A stretch of DNA of 64,000 bases from assembly GCA_949825045.1 (NCBI GenBank), contig OX463815.1, forward strand, positions 26,651,356 to 26,715,355. The letters run 5' to 3'. The DNA is from Argyresthia goedartella. Its lineage: Eukaryota; Arthropoda; Insecta; Lepidoptera; Argyresthiidae. Numbering within the stretch: the stretch's first letter is position 1; the number at the start of each line of letters is the position of its first letter. This document shows positions 1 to 10,625 of this stretch, piece after piece. A model generated the notes under the pieces. It was not told the origin of the DNA, did no database searches, and saw only the letters and a list, made by a program, of their open reading frames with translations. The position numbers and the translations under genes are program-made.

Positions 1-968
1 ACTATCCCAATTACTATACGTCGTCTCTGCGTGCGTGTAACAGTTTGCCTCCGTACCTCGATGCATATTTACTTTCATATTTAGATAAGTGTGAAATATT
101 CATTGCGTGTTAGCTTGGCAATATGTAGTGAAATTTAGAATCAAAACAAGCAATGGATAATAAACCTAGCGAGAACAACATGACATTGTCATTTTAATGA
201 TCAACTCGTGAGGATTTTTTTCGTGAATGATTTATTTCCGTAATAATATTTATTTCTTGTGTTTTAAGAAGAAATAATAGTGGTAATGAGATTTACAAGT
301 GATGTGCTACCCGCCGTTCTTGGAGTTCACACTCCCGCTTCTATTTTTTCACGTAAGTATTGCACAGGCCGGCATTTTCGAAAAGCAGCGGAAATGAATT
401 CGTCACTGCGGTCGCCCGGCGACAACTGAGAATTTTTAATTACAAGACAATCGGGGCTAGATTTGTTCGCACGTGCCACGCCCCTCAACCTATCTCTCGA
501 TATCTGTGGGAATGACAATGGCAGCCCAATGCCAATGGAGTGACAAAACCAGTCCATCCAAATAGTGTTACGAGTATTCTATTTAAATTTTCCCTTCGCC
601 GTGAAGTTGGTAACCAAGTAGGTATTTAAAAGAATGAAAGCAATTTGACAGCCAACTAACCGTTGTTTTAGTTCTTCAATAGTAACTAAAGGCACTAAAA
701 AGGAGCGGTTATGGGATAAGTAGGGACGACCACTTCTTATTTTTTGAAAGTGGGAATTGTGATCTGAGTCTGGCAACCGGATATCGCTTTTCCCGATTTT
801 TTTGACAGTTGTGCACTACAGCCAACATAACAGCGAATTTAAAAGTTAAATGGAAAGCACTTTATGACAACGGCGGTCCATCCACATCAGTTGTATCTTT
901 GGCCCAAGCATCGAAAATCGGAAAAATATCTCACCTTTATAACTATTGCGGTTACAACTTCTAGATAT
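1..968. other. non-coding, no gene recognised
   Basis: AT-rich sequence with only short spurious open frames on both strands. I see no recognisable protein motif, splice-framed exon or terminal inverted repeat. It should hold part of the downstream intron of TRABD gene 1 (minus strand), whose last exon was not found here. Confidence 0.4.
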
Positions 969-1086
969 GCAGGTAGGTTTTCGGTGTATACAAATTATAT
1001 CTCTTTCAATCACTCTCGCTCACTGAAAAGTAGAAAAAAATATATATTTTACACACTTCTCCGAGCAGAATTTAAAACCTACCTGC
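969..1086. mobile_element. possible small MITE
   Basis: The 13-base terminal inverted repeat GCAGGTAGGTTTT lies at 969-981, with its complement at 1,074-1,086. The ends are close to TA dinucleotides, as in Tc1/mariner-type MITEs. No coding capacity. The short TIR makes this a weak call. Confidence 0.35.
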
Positions 1087-1867
1087 TATACCTATCAGTT
1101 TTTATGGTCAAATTAATGCAAATTCTTAACGCTATTTATTGATTCAAATATCTGGAACCGGATAATTCTACAATAGCTATTTAGAAAGGGGTTAATATCA
1201 TCATACTTTTAGTTTAGCTTCTGCAGCCACCCTATGATTCATGAGAACTAACAGAGCAACCTTTTATTATTAGCTTGATTAATGTTAATGTGTGTGACGA
1301 CGCTGTTAGTACGCAAAAATAAAGCACTTTTGCAAGTCAGACCTATACATGGAGAAAAATAAATGAAGCTGTGTACATGAAAATTCCTTCTCAAAACTTT
1401 TGCTGCAGGGAACCACAACCCAAAGCGTCACTGTGTTTATATTTATTGCATTTGTTGAGTTTTTCAAAAAGCGCTAATTCAATTTGATTGATAAATGTAT
1501 ACGGGGCGACGTCTGAAGTATAACATATCGATCAAATAGAATTATCAAAATCGGATCTTAATTGACGGAGTAATCGCTCAACAAACACAAAACAAAAACA
1601 GACTAATTGAGAAACTCCTCCTTTCTCTGTCTGTCTGTTAAAAAGAAATCAAATATGATCAGCTAAACTAATGCGTAACTAACTGATTATGGTTTGAGTT
1701 TTAAAAAGGAAATTTCCCTTTCAAGTGGTGATTCATGGCTGAATTTCGCACAGAAAAAGGAACTCCATTGACTTCGGAAATAACCCGGAAGAAATATAGC
1801 ACCAGAAAACTCTAAGGGGATGACATTTTTTTTAATTTTGACATTATTTTTTTTATGCCACAATGTA
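1087..1867. other. non-coding, nothing recognised
   Basis: AT-rich spacer between a possible small MITE and the mariner-type element. I see no coding or repeat structure that I can name. Confidence 0.35.
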
Positions 1868-2645
1868 CCTAGTCGGTCCATAAGTTCTGTCACAAATATT
1901 TTGCCGCATAGTAAATAATACCAAGTTTTATTTTATTTAATGGTTTGATAGCTCATTAAATACTGATAAATTAGAACGATTATTGGATTTAAATGCTTAA
2001 AGCCATATTACACAAATGCTAGTTTCTTCGATACTTTTCACTTTTTTACCCAATCAAAAATACGGACGTGATTCACTTTATCTTTTTTCCATGACTCTTA
2101 AAACCTTTCAAACTTACGTGAGATTTTAGTCAGAACCCTCCCTGAACCCGTTACCTTCAATTTGAAGCATAAGATAACTAAGTCTGGGTAAAACAAATTT
2201 TCATATTCACATTTTACGTAGTGTACTTGTTGCCCACAAGATCATTTTTATACGTTTTTCTGAAAACGTAAAAAGTACGTAAGGTTCTCTTTGGGAGCAG
2301 TTGGAACTGAAAGCTAACAGAAAATCAAATGCTAGTTGTTAAGCATGGTCTAAAATCGAGGTTTCAGAATAAATAAAAAAAACCTTGTTGGTTATCTGGA
2401 ACACTGTTTTTTTATTAAATTTGTGGTAAGTGGTATTTTTGTCAGTTGCGGCGTGTTTTGGGTTCGCGATTGTCTCAAGTTATAAGGTTTTTTATCATAT
2501 TGCGATAATCGTACAAAATTTATTGTATTGCAATTTGATTCGTATAAAATAAGCTTTTTAATCATGTATAATACGAATAAGAAAAAGTTTATTGCTGAGT
2601 TTTATCTATCAAAAACCTTGTGACAGAACTTAAGGACCGACTAGG
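1868..2645. mobile_element. mariner-like non-autonomous element
   Basis: A 778-bp element bounded by matching terminal inverted repeats of about 28 bases: CCTAGTCGGTCC...TTCTGTCAC at the left end (from 1,868) and its near-perfect complement ending at 2,645. A TA dinucleotide flanks both ends (1,866-1,867 and 2,646-2,647), the target duplication expected of Tc1/mariner elements. The interior has no open transposase frame, so the copy would need transposase in trans. TIR and TSD are seen directly; the family assignment is inference. Confidence 0.8.
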
Positions 2646-2715
2646 TACAATAAAAAAATAAGCTAATCTAATGACAATATCTTAGCATCGTATCTATAAG
2701 TGTCAATAAGATGTA

Positions 2716-3858
2716 CAGATATAGTGAATAATCCTTCCCTTTCGTATTTTCTCGGAAATGTTCGTTTTTGTCTTACTACTTCACGCGCACTCAGTACCCA
2801 TCGAGACAACGTAGGGAACGGTCGCATTGCAAGAGGAAGTATCTATATGTATAGAGTAGTTAATACCACAAAAATATTTTGTTGATATTTATGTTAGATT
2901 TTGTGATAAACTTCATGGACTCGTGTATTAATGCAGGCCACCTATTTTTTTTTTTTGACTTTACATTTCACTCTTGTCTGTCATTTTTGTAAATAATAAA
3001 CATTGATTTTATTCGATCCACATTAACAATTTATAACAGACATGCCGAAAGCACTACGAAAAGGGAAACGTTTAGATCGGCAAGCCTGCGAAGTTATTTT
3101 CAATATTTATTTATATTTCTTAACTGAAAATGATAAATTCAAACATACCAACTATACTGCTTACTTTTGTAAAGTCCAAAAACGAGTTTCGGAGGCCAGT
3201 GGAATTTCTCAACGAACAGTAAATAAAATATTGCAAAAAGAATACATAAATCAATCCACCTCCAATAGTCCGAAGTCGGCAAAGTTGGGTAGACCAAATG
3301 AATTATTTTGTCTAGGTCTTGACGATTTTGACTACAACGTTATACGCCGATTAGTGTATAATTTCCATTTGATATACAAACAAGTACCTACAATTAAAGC
3401 CCTGAAGTCCAAGTTATCCGAAGCCATAAACTTTAGGGATGTGACTTTACGCTAAGAAAAATTTATTGTTATAAAAAAGGTCTGCAAAATCTACTGTAGT
3501 TTTGACTTATAGTTAGACTTTTGGGGTTCCAATCCTTATAGAATCATTAGATCATCCCAACCGGAATTTGGTTTTTATCAGTGCGTTTTATTGAAATAAA
3601 ACGTCCTCAGTAACTAGTTATATTTTTGTTTACCTAACGAATTCTTTATATGATAGAATCGTGGTGGTTTTAACATCTCAGTGTAATATACGTCAAACGG
3701 GCAATTTGACATTTGACATTGATAAATAAAGTATGCGATTTATTTGATACCTACACGTAATTTAATAATACAGTAATTCATAGACACATCGGCACCATTC
3801 GGGTGTTATCGTTGTTCCGAGTGTTGCCGATAGGAAAGGATTATTCACTACATCTCTG
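2716..3858 (+). mobile_element. Tc1/mariner (IS630-type) element, deleted
   Basis: A 1,143-bp element with terminal inverted repeats of about 30 bases (CAGATATAGTGAATAATCC at the left, complement of CAGAGATGTAGTGAATAATCC at the right), flanked by TA at 2,714-2,715 and 3,859-3,860. It encloses a frame for the N-terminal part of a transposase (3,042-3,455). The catalytic half is missing although both termini are kept, so this is an internal-deletion derivative. Confidence 0.8.
3042..3455 (+). pseudogene. transposase N-terminal fragment (IS630/Tc1-like)
   Basis: A 137-codon frame starting MPKALRKGKR. A helix-turn-helix is visible at about residues 46-68 (RVSEASGISQRTVNKILQKE). It is followed by a basic linker and a second helical stretch from DDFDYNVIRR onward. 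This matches the DNA-binding half of a transposase family that is widespread in insects and has a DDE_3-type catalytic domain. The frame stops after NFRDVTLR, just before the catalytic domain should begin, and no DDE domain follows before the right TIR. It could still bind the element ends. Family assignment is from remembered family features, not a search. Confidence 0.7.
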
Positions 3859-3943
3859 TATCAAAATAACAAATTTAAAATATATATATAAGAACAAACT
3901 AAAGCTGTAATGAACATAACGTATGAGAAACCAGACTGAACCA

Positions 3944-4103
3944 GGGGGCCTACCGCGCAAGCCCCGCCGGCTTGAACCCGATACCGACGCTTGAATTGAC
4001 TTGTCGTATTGTCATAGTGATAAAGTTCACTCTTGCACGAAGCTGTCAAAATGAAGAAGTCGCCGATGCCGACGGAGCTTGCGCGGTAGACCCACAGGCC
4101 CCC
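3944..4103. mobile_element. hairpin MITE
   Basis: Arms GGGGGCCTACCGCGCAAGC at the left and the complement GCTTGCGCGGTAGACCCACA...GGCCCCC at the right, the right arm carrying an 8-base insertion. The element is about 160 bp, GC-rich relative to its surroundings and non-coding. No clear target duplication. Confidence 0.6.
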
Positions 4104-4205
4104 AAACAGCACCCTTTCACGAGTATGACTTGTGCTTGTTCCCAGGGTACAGGGTATCCTAGTGTGGGGCCAGAAGCAATGTATGTGCCTGTATATAAAT
4201 GTTTA

Positions 4206-4350
4206 TATCTTCCCACTGCTGGGCAAAGGCCTCCCTTCCCCTTTTCCACTCTTCACGCTCCTGGGCTGTTCCCCACCAGATATTGTCGTGGTCCCTCAGC
4301 GCGTAACTCTCCTGTGGCGACCACGTCCTCGTTTTACATTCGGGTTCCGT
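4206..4350 (-). pseudogene. LINE ORF2 C-terminal remnant
   Basis: Read on the minus strand this gives RTWSPQESYALRDHDNIWWG, then ...EREEWKRGREAFAQQWEDIN. This is the C-terminal signature (EAFAQQW) of a lepidopteran LINE group whose 3' end carries the well-known CCCAGCAGTGGG sequence, seen here as CCCACTGCTGGG at 4,218-4,229. Only about 45 codons remain. The adjoining stretch 4,150-4,207 is shared in inverted orientation with 60,530-60,582, probably more of the same 3' end. Confidence 0.65.
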
Positions 4351-4404
4351 AGAGTTGTTATTTTGGCCTATATTAAATGTATTTTATAACAACGATTAAA
4401 TATT

Positions 4405-4655
4405 GTGAGGTCGTGCTAGGGCTCCAGGAAGAGGAAGCGGGCTGACGGTCCTGGGTTCTAATCCCGGTAAGGACAAATATTTGCGTGATGAGCATGAATA
4501 TTTGTTTCTAAGTCTTGAATGTTTTCTATGTATTTACATAAGTATTTATCTTTATTAAAAATATCGTCGACTACATAACACAAGCCTTGTTGAGTTGAGC
4601 AAGGGCCTAGTTCGATTTGTGTGAGTTTGTCCTCTAATATTTATTTATTATTTAT
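4405..4655 (+). mobile_element. tRNA-derived SINE
   Basis: The pol III B box GGTTCTAATCC is at about 4,454-4,464, with a degenerate A-box region upstream. The body then has the order typical of the common lepidopteran SINE: GACAAATATTTG, CTTGAATGTTTTCTATG, ACAAGCCTTGTTGAG, then a tail TATTTATTTATTATTTATTG ending near 4,655. It lies immediately 3' (minus-strand sense) of the TRABD gene 1 exon at 4,672-4,774, only about 15 bp from its donor site. Confidence 0.75.
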
Positions 4656-4671
4656 TGGAAGGGGAACTTAC

Positions 4672-4774
4672 ATAAGTAACGGGATAACATCATTCTGTGT
4701 CACACAACCGTAATACTTGGCGATGCCGGCGACGTGGCCCATTCCCACAACGCCAAGCACTCGAGGTTCCTTCA
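4672..4774 (-). CDS. TRABD: TRABD gene 1, GMGH-motif exon
   Basis: A 103-nt exon. On the minus strand it starts after the acceptor CTGCAG (4,780-4,775) and ends at the donor GTAAGT (4,671-4,666). It encodes KEPRVLGVVGMGHVAGIAKY followed by YGCVTQNDVIPLL. The G-x-G-H motif near the C-terminal end of TraB/PrgY-family domains is intact. The phase (two bases completing a codon) fits the single leftover base of exon 38,215-38,058, and it equals the phase of the paralogous exon at 60,493-60,388. It is separated from the preceding exon by 33.3 kb of transposons, so it could be orphaned; the intact frame and splice sites argue that it is still used. The following VPPPS-type exon is not in the window. 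Confidence 0.85.
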
Positions 4775-4824
4775 CTGCAGACCAAAAGCCACGGTTATTG
4801 TAAACATCGATAACGTGAGCATGA

Positions 4825-5004
4825 AACTTATTGACCGACCGAGCGAAGTGTCTCCGTTTCAGCTTGGTCAAAATGCTTTCGTATGTCAGGATTTCGATTC
4901 CCGGCTGCTAGCCTCTATACGCATTTCTCTACCGATTCTCGTGAAATTTTGTGCGCAGGTTCGATAATTATGTTTTTTTTTGTCGATTCAGTTTTTGATA
5001 AACA
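4825..5004 (+). repeat. dispersed repeat family X, 5' part (copy 1)
   Basis: This begins near TTGACCGACCGAGCGAAG and contains CCGATTCTCGTGAAATTTTG and CAGGTTCGATAATTATG. The same words recur at 39,752-40,040 and 40,452-40,800. The copy is interrupted at 5,005 by a foldback element and resumes at 7,878. No TIR or coding sequence is visible; I cannot assign it to a class. Confidence 0.7.
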
Positions 5005-5821
5005 GTGCGAATCTTTATAAAGTGCTCATAACGATCTCGGACAAAGAACATCGAAATTCCTCGACAAAAAAAAAACAAATCTCAACCCTCCCAATTTTTT
5101 TATAGCCATTTTAATATTCAAATGCGCTTTCTGGGTACCAACTGCAAAATATATATATAATTTCGGAATGGAAGGGTTTTTTGTAATGAAATTGACTGAT
5201 TCGTGATAATAAAAGGCAGGTAGTTCTGCCAGTGATAAAAAAGTGCAGAAAAGTGGTAACTGTAAACTAAAATTACGCTTTGTTTATGAAATCCAAGTCC
5301 AGTCAAGGAGAGTCTTCTATGAACTTCTTGAAAGCTCCGTGCGGATGTTCGGCATCGGTCGGGGAAGTCAGTGATATATGCGGTTCTTGCGCCTCTCGAC
5401 TTTCCACGTGACATACTATAATAATAATGGATGTTGGCTATTTCAGCGGGAGAAAATTCAGTCAAACCGGGCATATCCAAAAAAAACATGAGAAGAAAAC
5501 TTTAAGAAACTATCAGGGCAACTGACTAATCTTTTCTCCATCGTTGGGAGGAAAAGTAATTGAAAAACAACCAGTACTTACTCGTACCTAGCAAAGAGGT
5601 TGGTTGTATTTGGTCTACAATTCAACCTGAAATTAAAAACGTTTACTATTGTGACAATTGTTTTTGGCTCAATCTGTGCCTTTAACTACAAGAGTGTGTG
5701 TGCTTCGAAAACTTTTGCATTTATCTGTTTTTGTTGTAATAACGTAACTTATTTTCACTGTTAGTATTTCTGTTTGTTGAATTAAATTAATATTCAAGTA
5801 TTTTTTATAGCCAGTATGTAT

Positions 5822-7044
5822 CAGTGGCGGCTTTGGCCCTCAATACTTACTGAGGCGCCGCGCCGCCCGATAGAAAAAATGGCCAAGTGCGGGTCATACT
5901 TGCGGACTTAGGGCTCCGTACTATGGAAAGTTTAAGATATTAAAAATAAACGTTCAATTTTCACCGATCTTAACGTCTAATAACTTAAGTGACGATGTCT
6001 CGACGATGAAAAATCTCTCATTCAGACATTTTGTCATTCATATCACAGTCATTAAAATAAGTAAAATGCAGATTTATGACGGCTCAAAAGAACGCACGGC
6101 CAGCAATACAATTTTTGCAAGTAGGTACTTCCGCATAGCCAAATATAACGATCATACCAAGAGCTTTGAAATGAACGGACGAACGTTTTCCTACCATTCT
6201 TTAAGTCATTTTTATACAATTTTTTTTATTCAGGACAGGGGCGGAAACACGTTTTAATGATATCAGATTTTTCCGATTCATTGCGGAGTGCAAACGGGGT
6301 TATTAGTAATAAAGCTACAATATCAAATCTTGGGTACATGACAAATTACGCACGAACTGCCGCGAGACTGGCCTACCTGCAAATTATAAGAATAATAACG
6401 CGTCAATAACTAGCCGTGTCCGGTACGCGACTGATGCCACTGATGGCGATTCTGGCGAATGGCTCCGAACCGTCTCGGTTGGGGGTTCGGGACTCGTCGG
6501 TGTGACATGTCTTCTCACTCTACCCAATACAACGAATATATCTCCTTCCTTCGTTAGGCGCTCGACTGAAGGCGCCTCTCTGCCCCTCGTACCAAGATAA
6601 TGATTAACCCGGACTCATCAAAAAACGACTCTGATACAAGTTAATAGGATTCTCCTAATTCGTCCCGTTAAATTTGTAAAATCTCTGTTGCTATAGAGGC
6701 GGTAGTTTTTTTTTAAAACATCCAGCCTCACGCCGCCGTCAGCAGCAGCATTACAGCAGTCTAAATAGGCAAAGCAAATTGTGTGCTATGGCTACGTATA
6801 GAAGGTCGCGCCGAGGGTGGGTAAAATAAAAATGGTTTTCGGTGCAGCGATGATCGCGGGAATTTCGGCAGGATATCCAATTTTGAAGTAAGCTAGTTTT
6901 TATACTATAGATTAATTAATAAAAAAATATTGTACCGTACACTAAGTGTATTTATGTATTTGAATTTTGATGTAGGTGGTAGGTAGGGTGCATAGTGAGA
7001 GGTGAGGCGCAGCCTAAGTTGCCTCCCCTGGAAAACCGCCACTG
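5822..7044. mobile_element. hAT element, non-autonomous
   Basis: The terminal inverted repeats begin CAGTGGCGG (left CAGTGGCGGCTTTGGCCC, right complement CAGTGGCGGTTTTCCAGG). Both ends are flanked by a perfect 8-bp target duplication GTATGTAT (5,814-5,821 and 7,045-7,052), which is diagnostic of hAT transposition. No transposase frame survives. Near the left end (about 5,872-6,260) it holds a further repeat starting ATGGCCAAGTGCGGGTC, a sequence found scattered in lepidopteran genomes. Confidence 0.85.
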
Positions 7045-7052
7045 GTATGTAT

Positions 7053-7200
7053 CCCAAATTATAATTATTATTGTCTTCGCCCATCCACCCGCACTGACCC
7101 AGCTTGATGAGGTATGGCTCCATCTTACGCATATCCATAAAAGGTCTGTGCTTCTCAGTGAGGACATTAATGTGGGCTACATTTATTTATTTACTACCTT
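7053..7200 (+). repeat. LINE 3'-tail remnant
   Basis: Sequence such as CAGCTTGATGAGGTATGGCT followed by CAGTGAGGACATTAATGTGG resembles the 3' terminal region of lepidopteran LINEs. No frame is open. A related piece (GCGGTGGAGTATGGCTCAATC) lies near 61,860. Low-information relic. Confidence 0.35.
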
Positions 7201-7877
7201 ATGACTTCACGGTATATCACTAATCTATAGGTCTTATGATTAAGCTTAGTTCCGAAAAGTGAAAATAGGTATCATGTAATGACTTAATATAAAGATTTTA
7301 ATTTAGAAACAATCTTCAATCACTAAAAAAAACACTATTATTTCATAAACAAAGCGTAGTTTTAGTTTACAGTTATCACTTTTCTGCAACTTTTTGTTAC
7401 TGGCAGCACTAAGTGTCTTAAATCATCACGAATCAGTCAACATCACTACAAAAAACCCTTCCATTCCGAAGTTTTTTTTCTTTTTTGCAGTTGTTAACCA
7501 GATAGCGCATTTCAATATTAAAATGGCTAGTATTTAATCGCACATCGAAAATCTGATTTGCACAGCAAAAAAGGATTAACAAAATCACTTTTTATGTTTT
7601 AAATATTTAATGAGTTCTTAAGTTTATGTTTTAAGTATTTTTTGTTGCTCTTACATGTTGAACCTAACACGAAGGATAAAGGGGGTGAGCGAAGCTACCG
7701 CAGTATTTTGCCTATCAAATTATTTATTTTATTATTGTGCAAATCAGTATTTTTTATGTGTAGTTTAATATTTCCTTAAAAAAATTGGGAGGGATAAGAT
7801 TTTTTTGATTTTTTTTTGTCGATGTATTTCAATGTTGTTCAATCCAGATCGTTATACGAACTTTATGACGATTCACA

Positions 7878-8480
7878 CGGTATATTCAAAATGGCGGAGA
7901 AATTGGGGTTACAAAGTTATTGGTTAGCTGCTACTTTTATACTCCATGTACTATCGAACCATCTGAATCATGACCCACCATAAGCTTGCTAAACCCCTTA
8001 AATGCAAGGTCGAGATTCGCTTGAAGGTTTATTTCCTTGGTAACGAACTTGTTATCATTTGATTAGACACTGACAGATAGATAGATCTTACAAGTTTGAA
8101 AGTTTCAAACGAATTATCAGGCAAGTGGGTCATGATTCAGTTGGTTCGATAGTACATAACCAGGTGTATTCATACGTTTGTATGTGGTGTTGAAAAAAAA
8201 TGCAGTCGGGTTATTTCATCCGATATATATCAAGGGGTCGGGGGGTGATGGGGTGGAAAATAAAAAAAAATGGCATTTCCTGTGTCGCTCGCGAGGTCTA
8301 CAGCTAACAGAGCCGTTATTTTACTTGAGGAATAATAACACCAGAGAACAAAGAACTGAGCGAAATGATCTGAAATTAACGAAAAATACTGCATTGCGCG
8401 AAAAAGCAGTTCGAACATTTTTGTATAGAGCCTGGGATGCCTAAAGTTGCAAGTACCTAAAATGTCGCTTTTTCGTGTAA
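7878..8480 (+). repeat. dispersed repeat family X, 3' part (copy 1)
   Basis: Continues repeat family X after the foldback insertion. It has AAAATGGCGGAGAAATTGGG, GGGGTTACAAAGTTATTGGT, then TCGCGAGGTCTACAGCTAAC near 8,290 and CCTAAAGTTGCAAGTACCTA near 8,441-8,460. The same order is seen at 39,900-40,040 and 40,600-40,800, and the last part recurs inverted at about 37,455-37,530. Non-coding. Confidence 0.6.
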
Positions 8481-8661
8481 TTACACCTATAAAACGTATG
8501 CTAATCGATGAGGAAATAATGACAAACAACAAATATTCAATGATAAAATGTCGTAAATAGTAGTTTTTCTGAGTTATTTCAGTTTGCATATGTTTGTAAA
8601 ATACATAATTGTTTTTTCTCTAATAGTAGTTTATGTGACTGATGCCTATTTATATACTAGT

Positions 8662-8969
8662 GTATCTACACATATATCATAAGCTCTCTTTGATGTTTTC
8701 TCTAACCGCATGTTTGACCGGCATTGTGATATTGAGTTGTTTAGCTTGTTCTGTAGTACCAACTTCACAGAAAAAGTAGGGGCGGCACGCAGGCGGGCGA
8801 CGGCGTTCGAAATTTGAATGTCATAATATGTAGAAAATTTACACATTATGGTCATAATGTTCAATAGTCAGATATGAAATGAGTTTTTACAAAGTAGTTT
8901 AACATTATGCTGATCGTAACGTGTGGTTTTTGGACGCAGTTAAGAGGATTTATGATAAGTGTGTAGATA
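8662..8969. mobile_element. MITE of the TATCTACAC family (copy 1)
   Basis: The terminal inverted repeats are TATCTACACATATATCATAA at the left and the complement of TTTATGATAAGTGTGTAGATA at the right. About 308 bp, non-coding. Two further copies lie at 44,971-45,229 (right end lost) and 45,340-45,683. All share the interior word GGCGGGCGACGGCGTTCGAAATTTGAA with small changes. Confidence 0.7.
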
Positions 8970-9129
8970 AAATTATATTTCAACGATTATTTCAAAGTCT
9001 TGATTTAAATCCTTCCTTTGCTTTGCTGAACCTGCTTATATTTATATAATATGATATTCCTCTAAATAACATCAGCAGCCTTGTTGTAAACATGACTGTT
9101 AGGTACCTTATATAGTATGTGCAATGTGA

Positions 9130-10625
9130 ATTGGCTTATTTGTAACTATTTATAAGCAAAATATTTTGTTGTATTTTAGGCATATCCCGATCTTCCGTAA
9201 TGAAAATACAAAACGAAGGTGGTAATATGGAACCTTGTGGAACACCAATTTTTACTCCCGAACCATCAGATTTAACGCCGTTGACTTCTGCCTGTTGAAT
9301 TCTATTGCTTAGGTATGATCTTAGTAGATCCAACGCCTTATTACTAACTTCGTAATGATTTAATTTCATTAGTAGCGTATCATAATCAACACAATCAAAT
9401 GCTTTCGAAAGATCGCAAAAAACACCGATAGCATCCTGTGCGGCTTCCCATGCAGAATAAATATGAGAAATAAGGTCGAGTTACCCCTAGTGCATCCATA
9501 GTCGAGTTACCCCTAGTGAACCGTATTGTTTGGCGTGGAGTTGTTTTGTACGGTTGAAGTGTGAGAGCATTTCATTGAGTATAATCTGGAAGAACAGATA
9601 TTGGTCTGAAATTTGAAGACTCACCCTTGTCTCCCGACTTGAACAGAGGTATCAGTTTACTGTGAACACATTTATTAAATACATAAGCTAGGTGTGGGGC
9701 TATAACTAGTATTATTGAACCAATGACTTTAAATGATATACCCCACAGGTCTTTTTAGGTTAAGTAATCTATACGTTTCGACAATATCCTGGGGATATAC
9801 ATCATTAAATTTTAAATCTACGTTACTGATGCTAGTGCTGTTTTTTAACAAAGTCTCTGCTTCATATGAAGATGAATTTAGACGCTCTGTTGTGAGTAAG
9901 GGTACATTGGTGAAGAATATTTCAAAAGCTCGAGCTACCTCAGCGTTGTAATTATCAACGTAATCACCTACATATCTTCAAGCAGAAATCATTGTCCCTT
10001 GGTATAACTTTGCCAGTTTCACGATTTATGATTTGCCAAACCGTTTTTATTCTATTATTTGAATTTAGTATTTTCTATTAATGTGTAAAGTTTTTGCAGT
10101 TCTACAAACCAACTTGAAAGTTTTGGAATATTTTTTAACATAGTAATGATATTTCCTATCAAAGTTATAGGTTTTTTGTTCATAAAGGTCATTACATTTG
10201 GCACTGACTTTCTCTGATTTAAATACTGTATCGAATTCTGTTTGAATAATGTTGAAGAAGTCAGAAAAGATTTTGTTCGGGTTCTGTTCATCAAAATCCG
10301 GTACTGGCAAATTGATATCAAAGTTTTTCAAATACGTCTCTAGTCTATGGGATGCATTAGGCCTATATAATGATGGATCAGTCTTATTTTTATTAGAATT
10401 TTTTAATGAAACTGTTTGACCACTGTGATCGGATGTAAGCAGTTAGTTACATTTTTACTTGTGAATGCACTGTCACAAAAAACGTTATCTAAGCAAGTTT
10501 GGCTGGTAAGTGTTCAAAATTGCCATGGCCTTTTTCATCTCTTGGAGGTCTGTAGACACAAACAATAATATGGCTATCCAACTCAACACAACATCTGCAG
10601 ATGATAGTTTCATTGTTCATTGATT
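9130..10625 (-). pseudogene. LINE-A (CR1/jockey type) ORF2, EN end to RT start
   Basis: Minus-strand remnant of an endonuclease-reverse transcriptase ORF, read from 10,625 down. The endonuclease strand HIIVCVYRPPRDE is at about 10,560, a linker lies at 10,331-10,065, then RT motif DLSKAFDCVDYDTLL near 9,395 and GVPQGSILPP near 9,250. Several frameshifts, and the YADD part and everything 3' of it are missing. A 26-bp direct duplication (GTCGAGTTACCCCTAGTG at 9,475 and 9,501) sits inside. The endonuclease N-terminus of the same copy is at 13,488-13,720; LINE-B was inserted between the two. Confidence 0.75.

Larger units (their letters stand above)
5005..7877. mobile_element. foldback element with long inverted termini
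   Basis: The segment from 5,005 to about 5,290 (TGCGAATC...ATAAAGTGCTCATAACGATC and on to AAATTACGCTTTG) is repeated in inverted orientation at about 7,350-7,877, ending GATTCACA. The arms are hundreds of bases long, with small indels. The element sits inside repeat family X and carries a hAT element (5,822-7,044) in its interior. No transposase of its own was recognised. Confidence 0.65.

Noticed and set aside
3972..4389. Overlapping frames on both strands of about 70-126 codons
   Set aside because: They cover a hairpin MITE and a LINE 3' remnant; only the minus-strand WSPQ..EAFAQQW stretch has family meaning.
1..4671. Search for the last (VPPPS-type) exon of TRABD gene 1
   Set aside because: No minus-strand sequence with this motif and a correct acceptor was found, so the exon is either beyond the left edge or lost.
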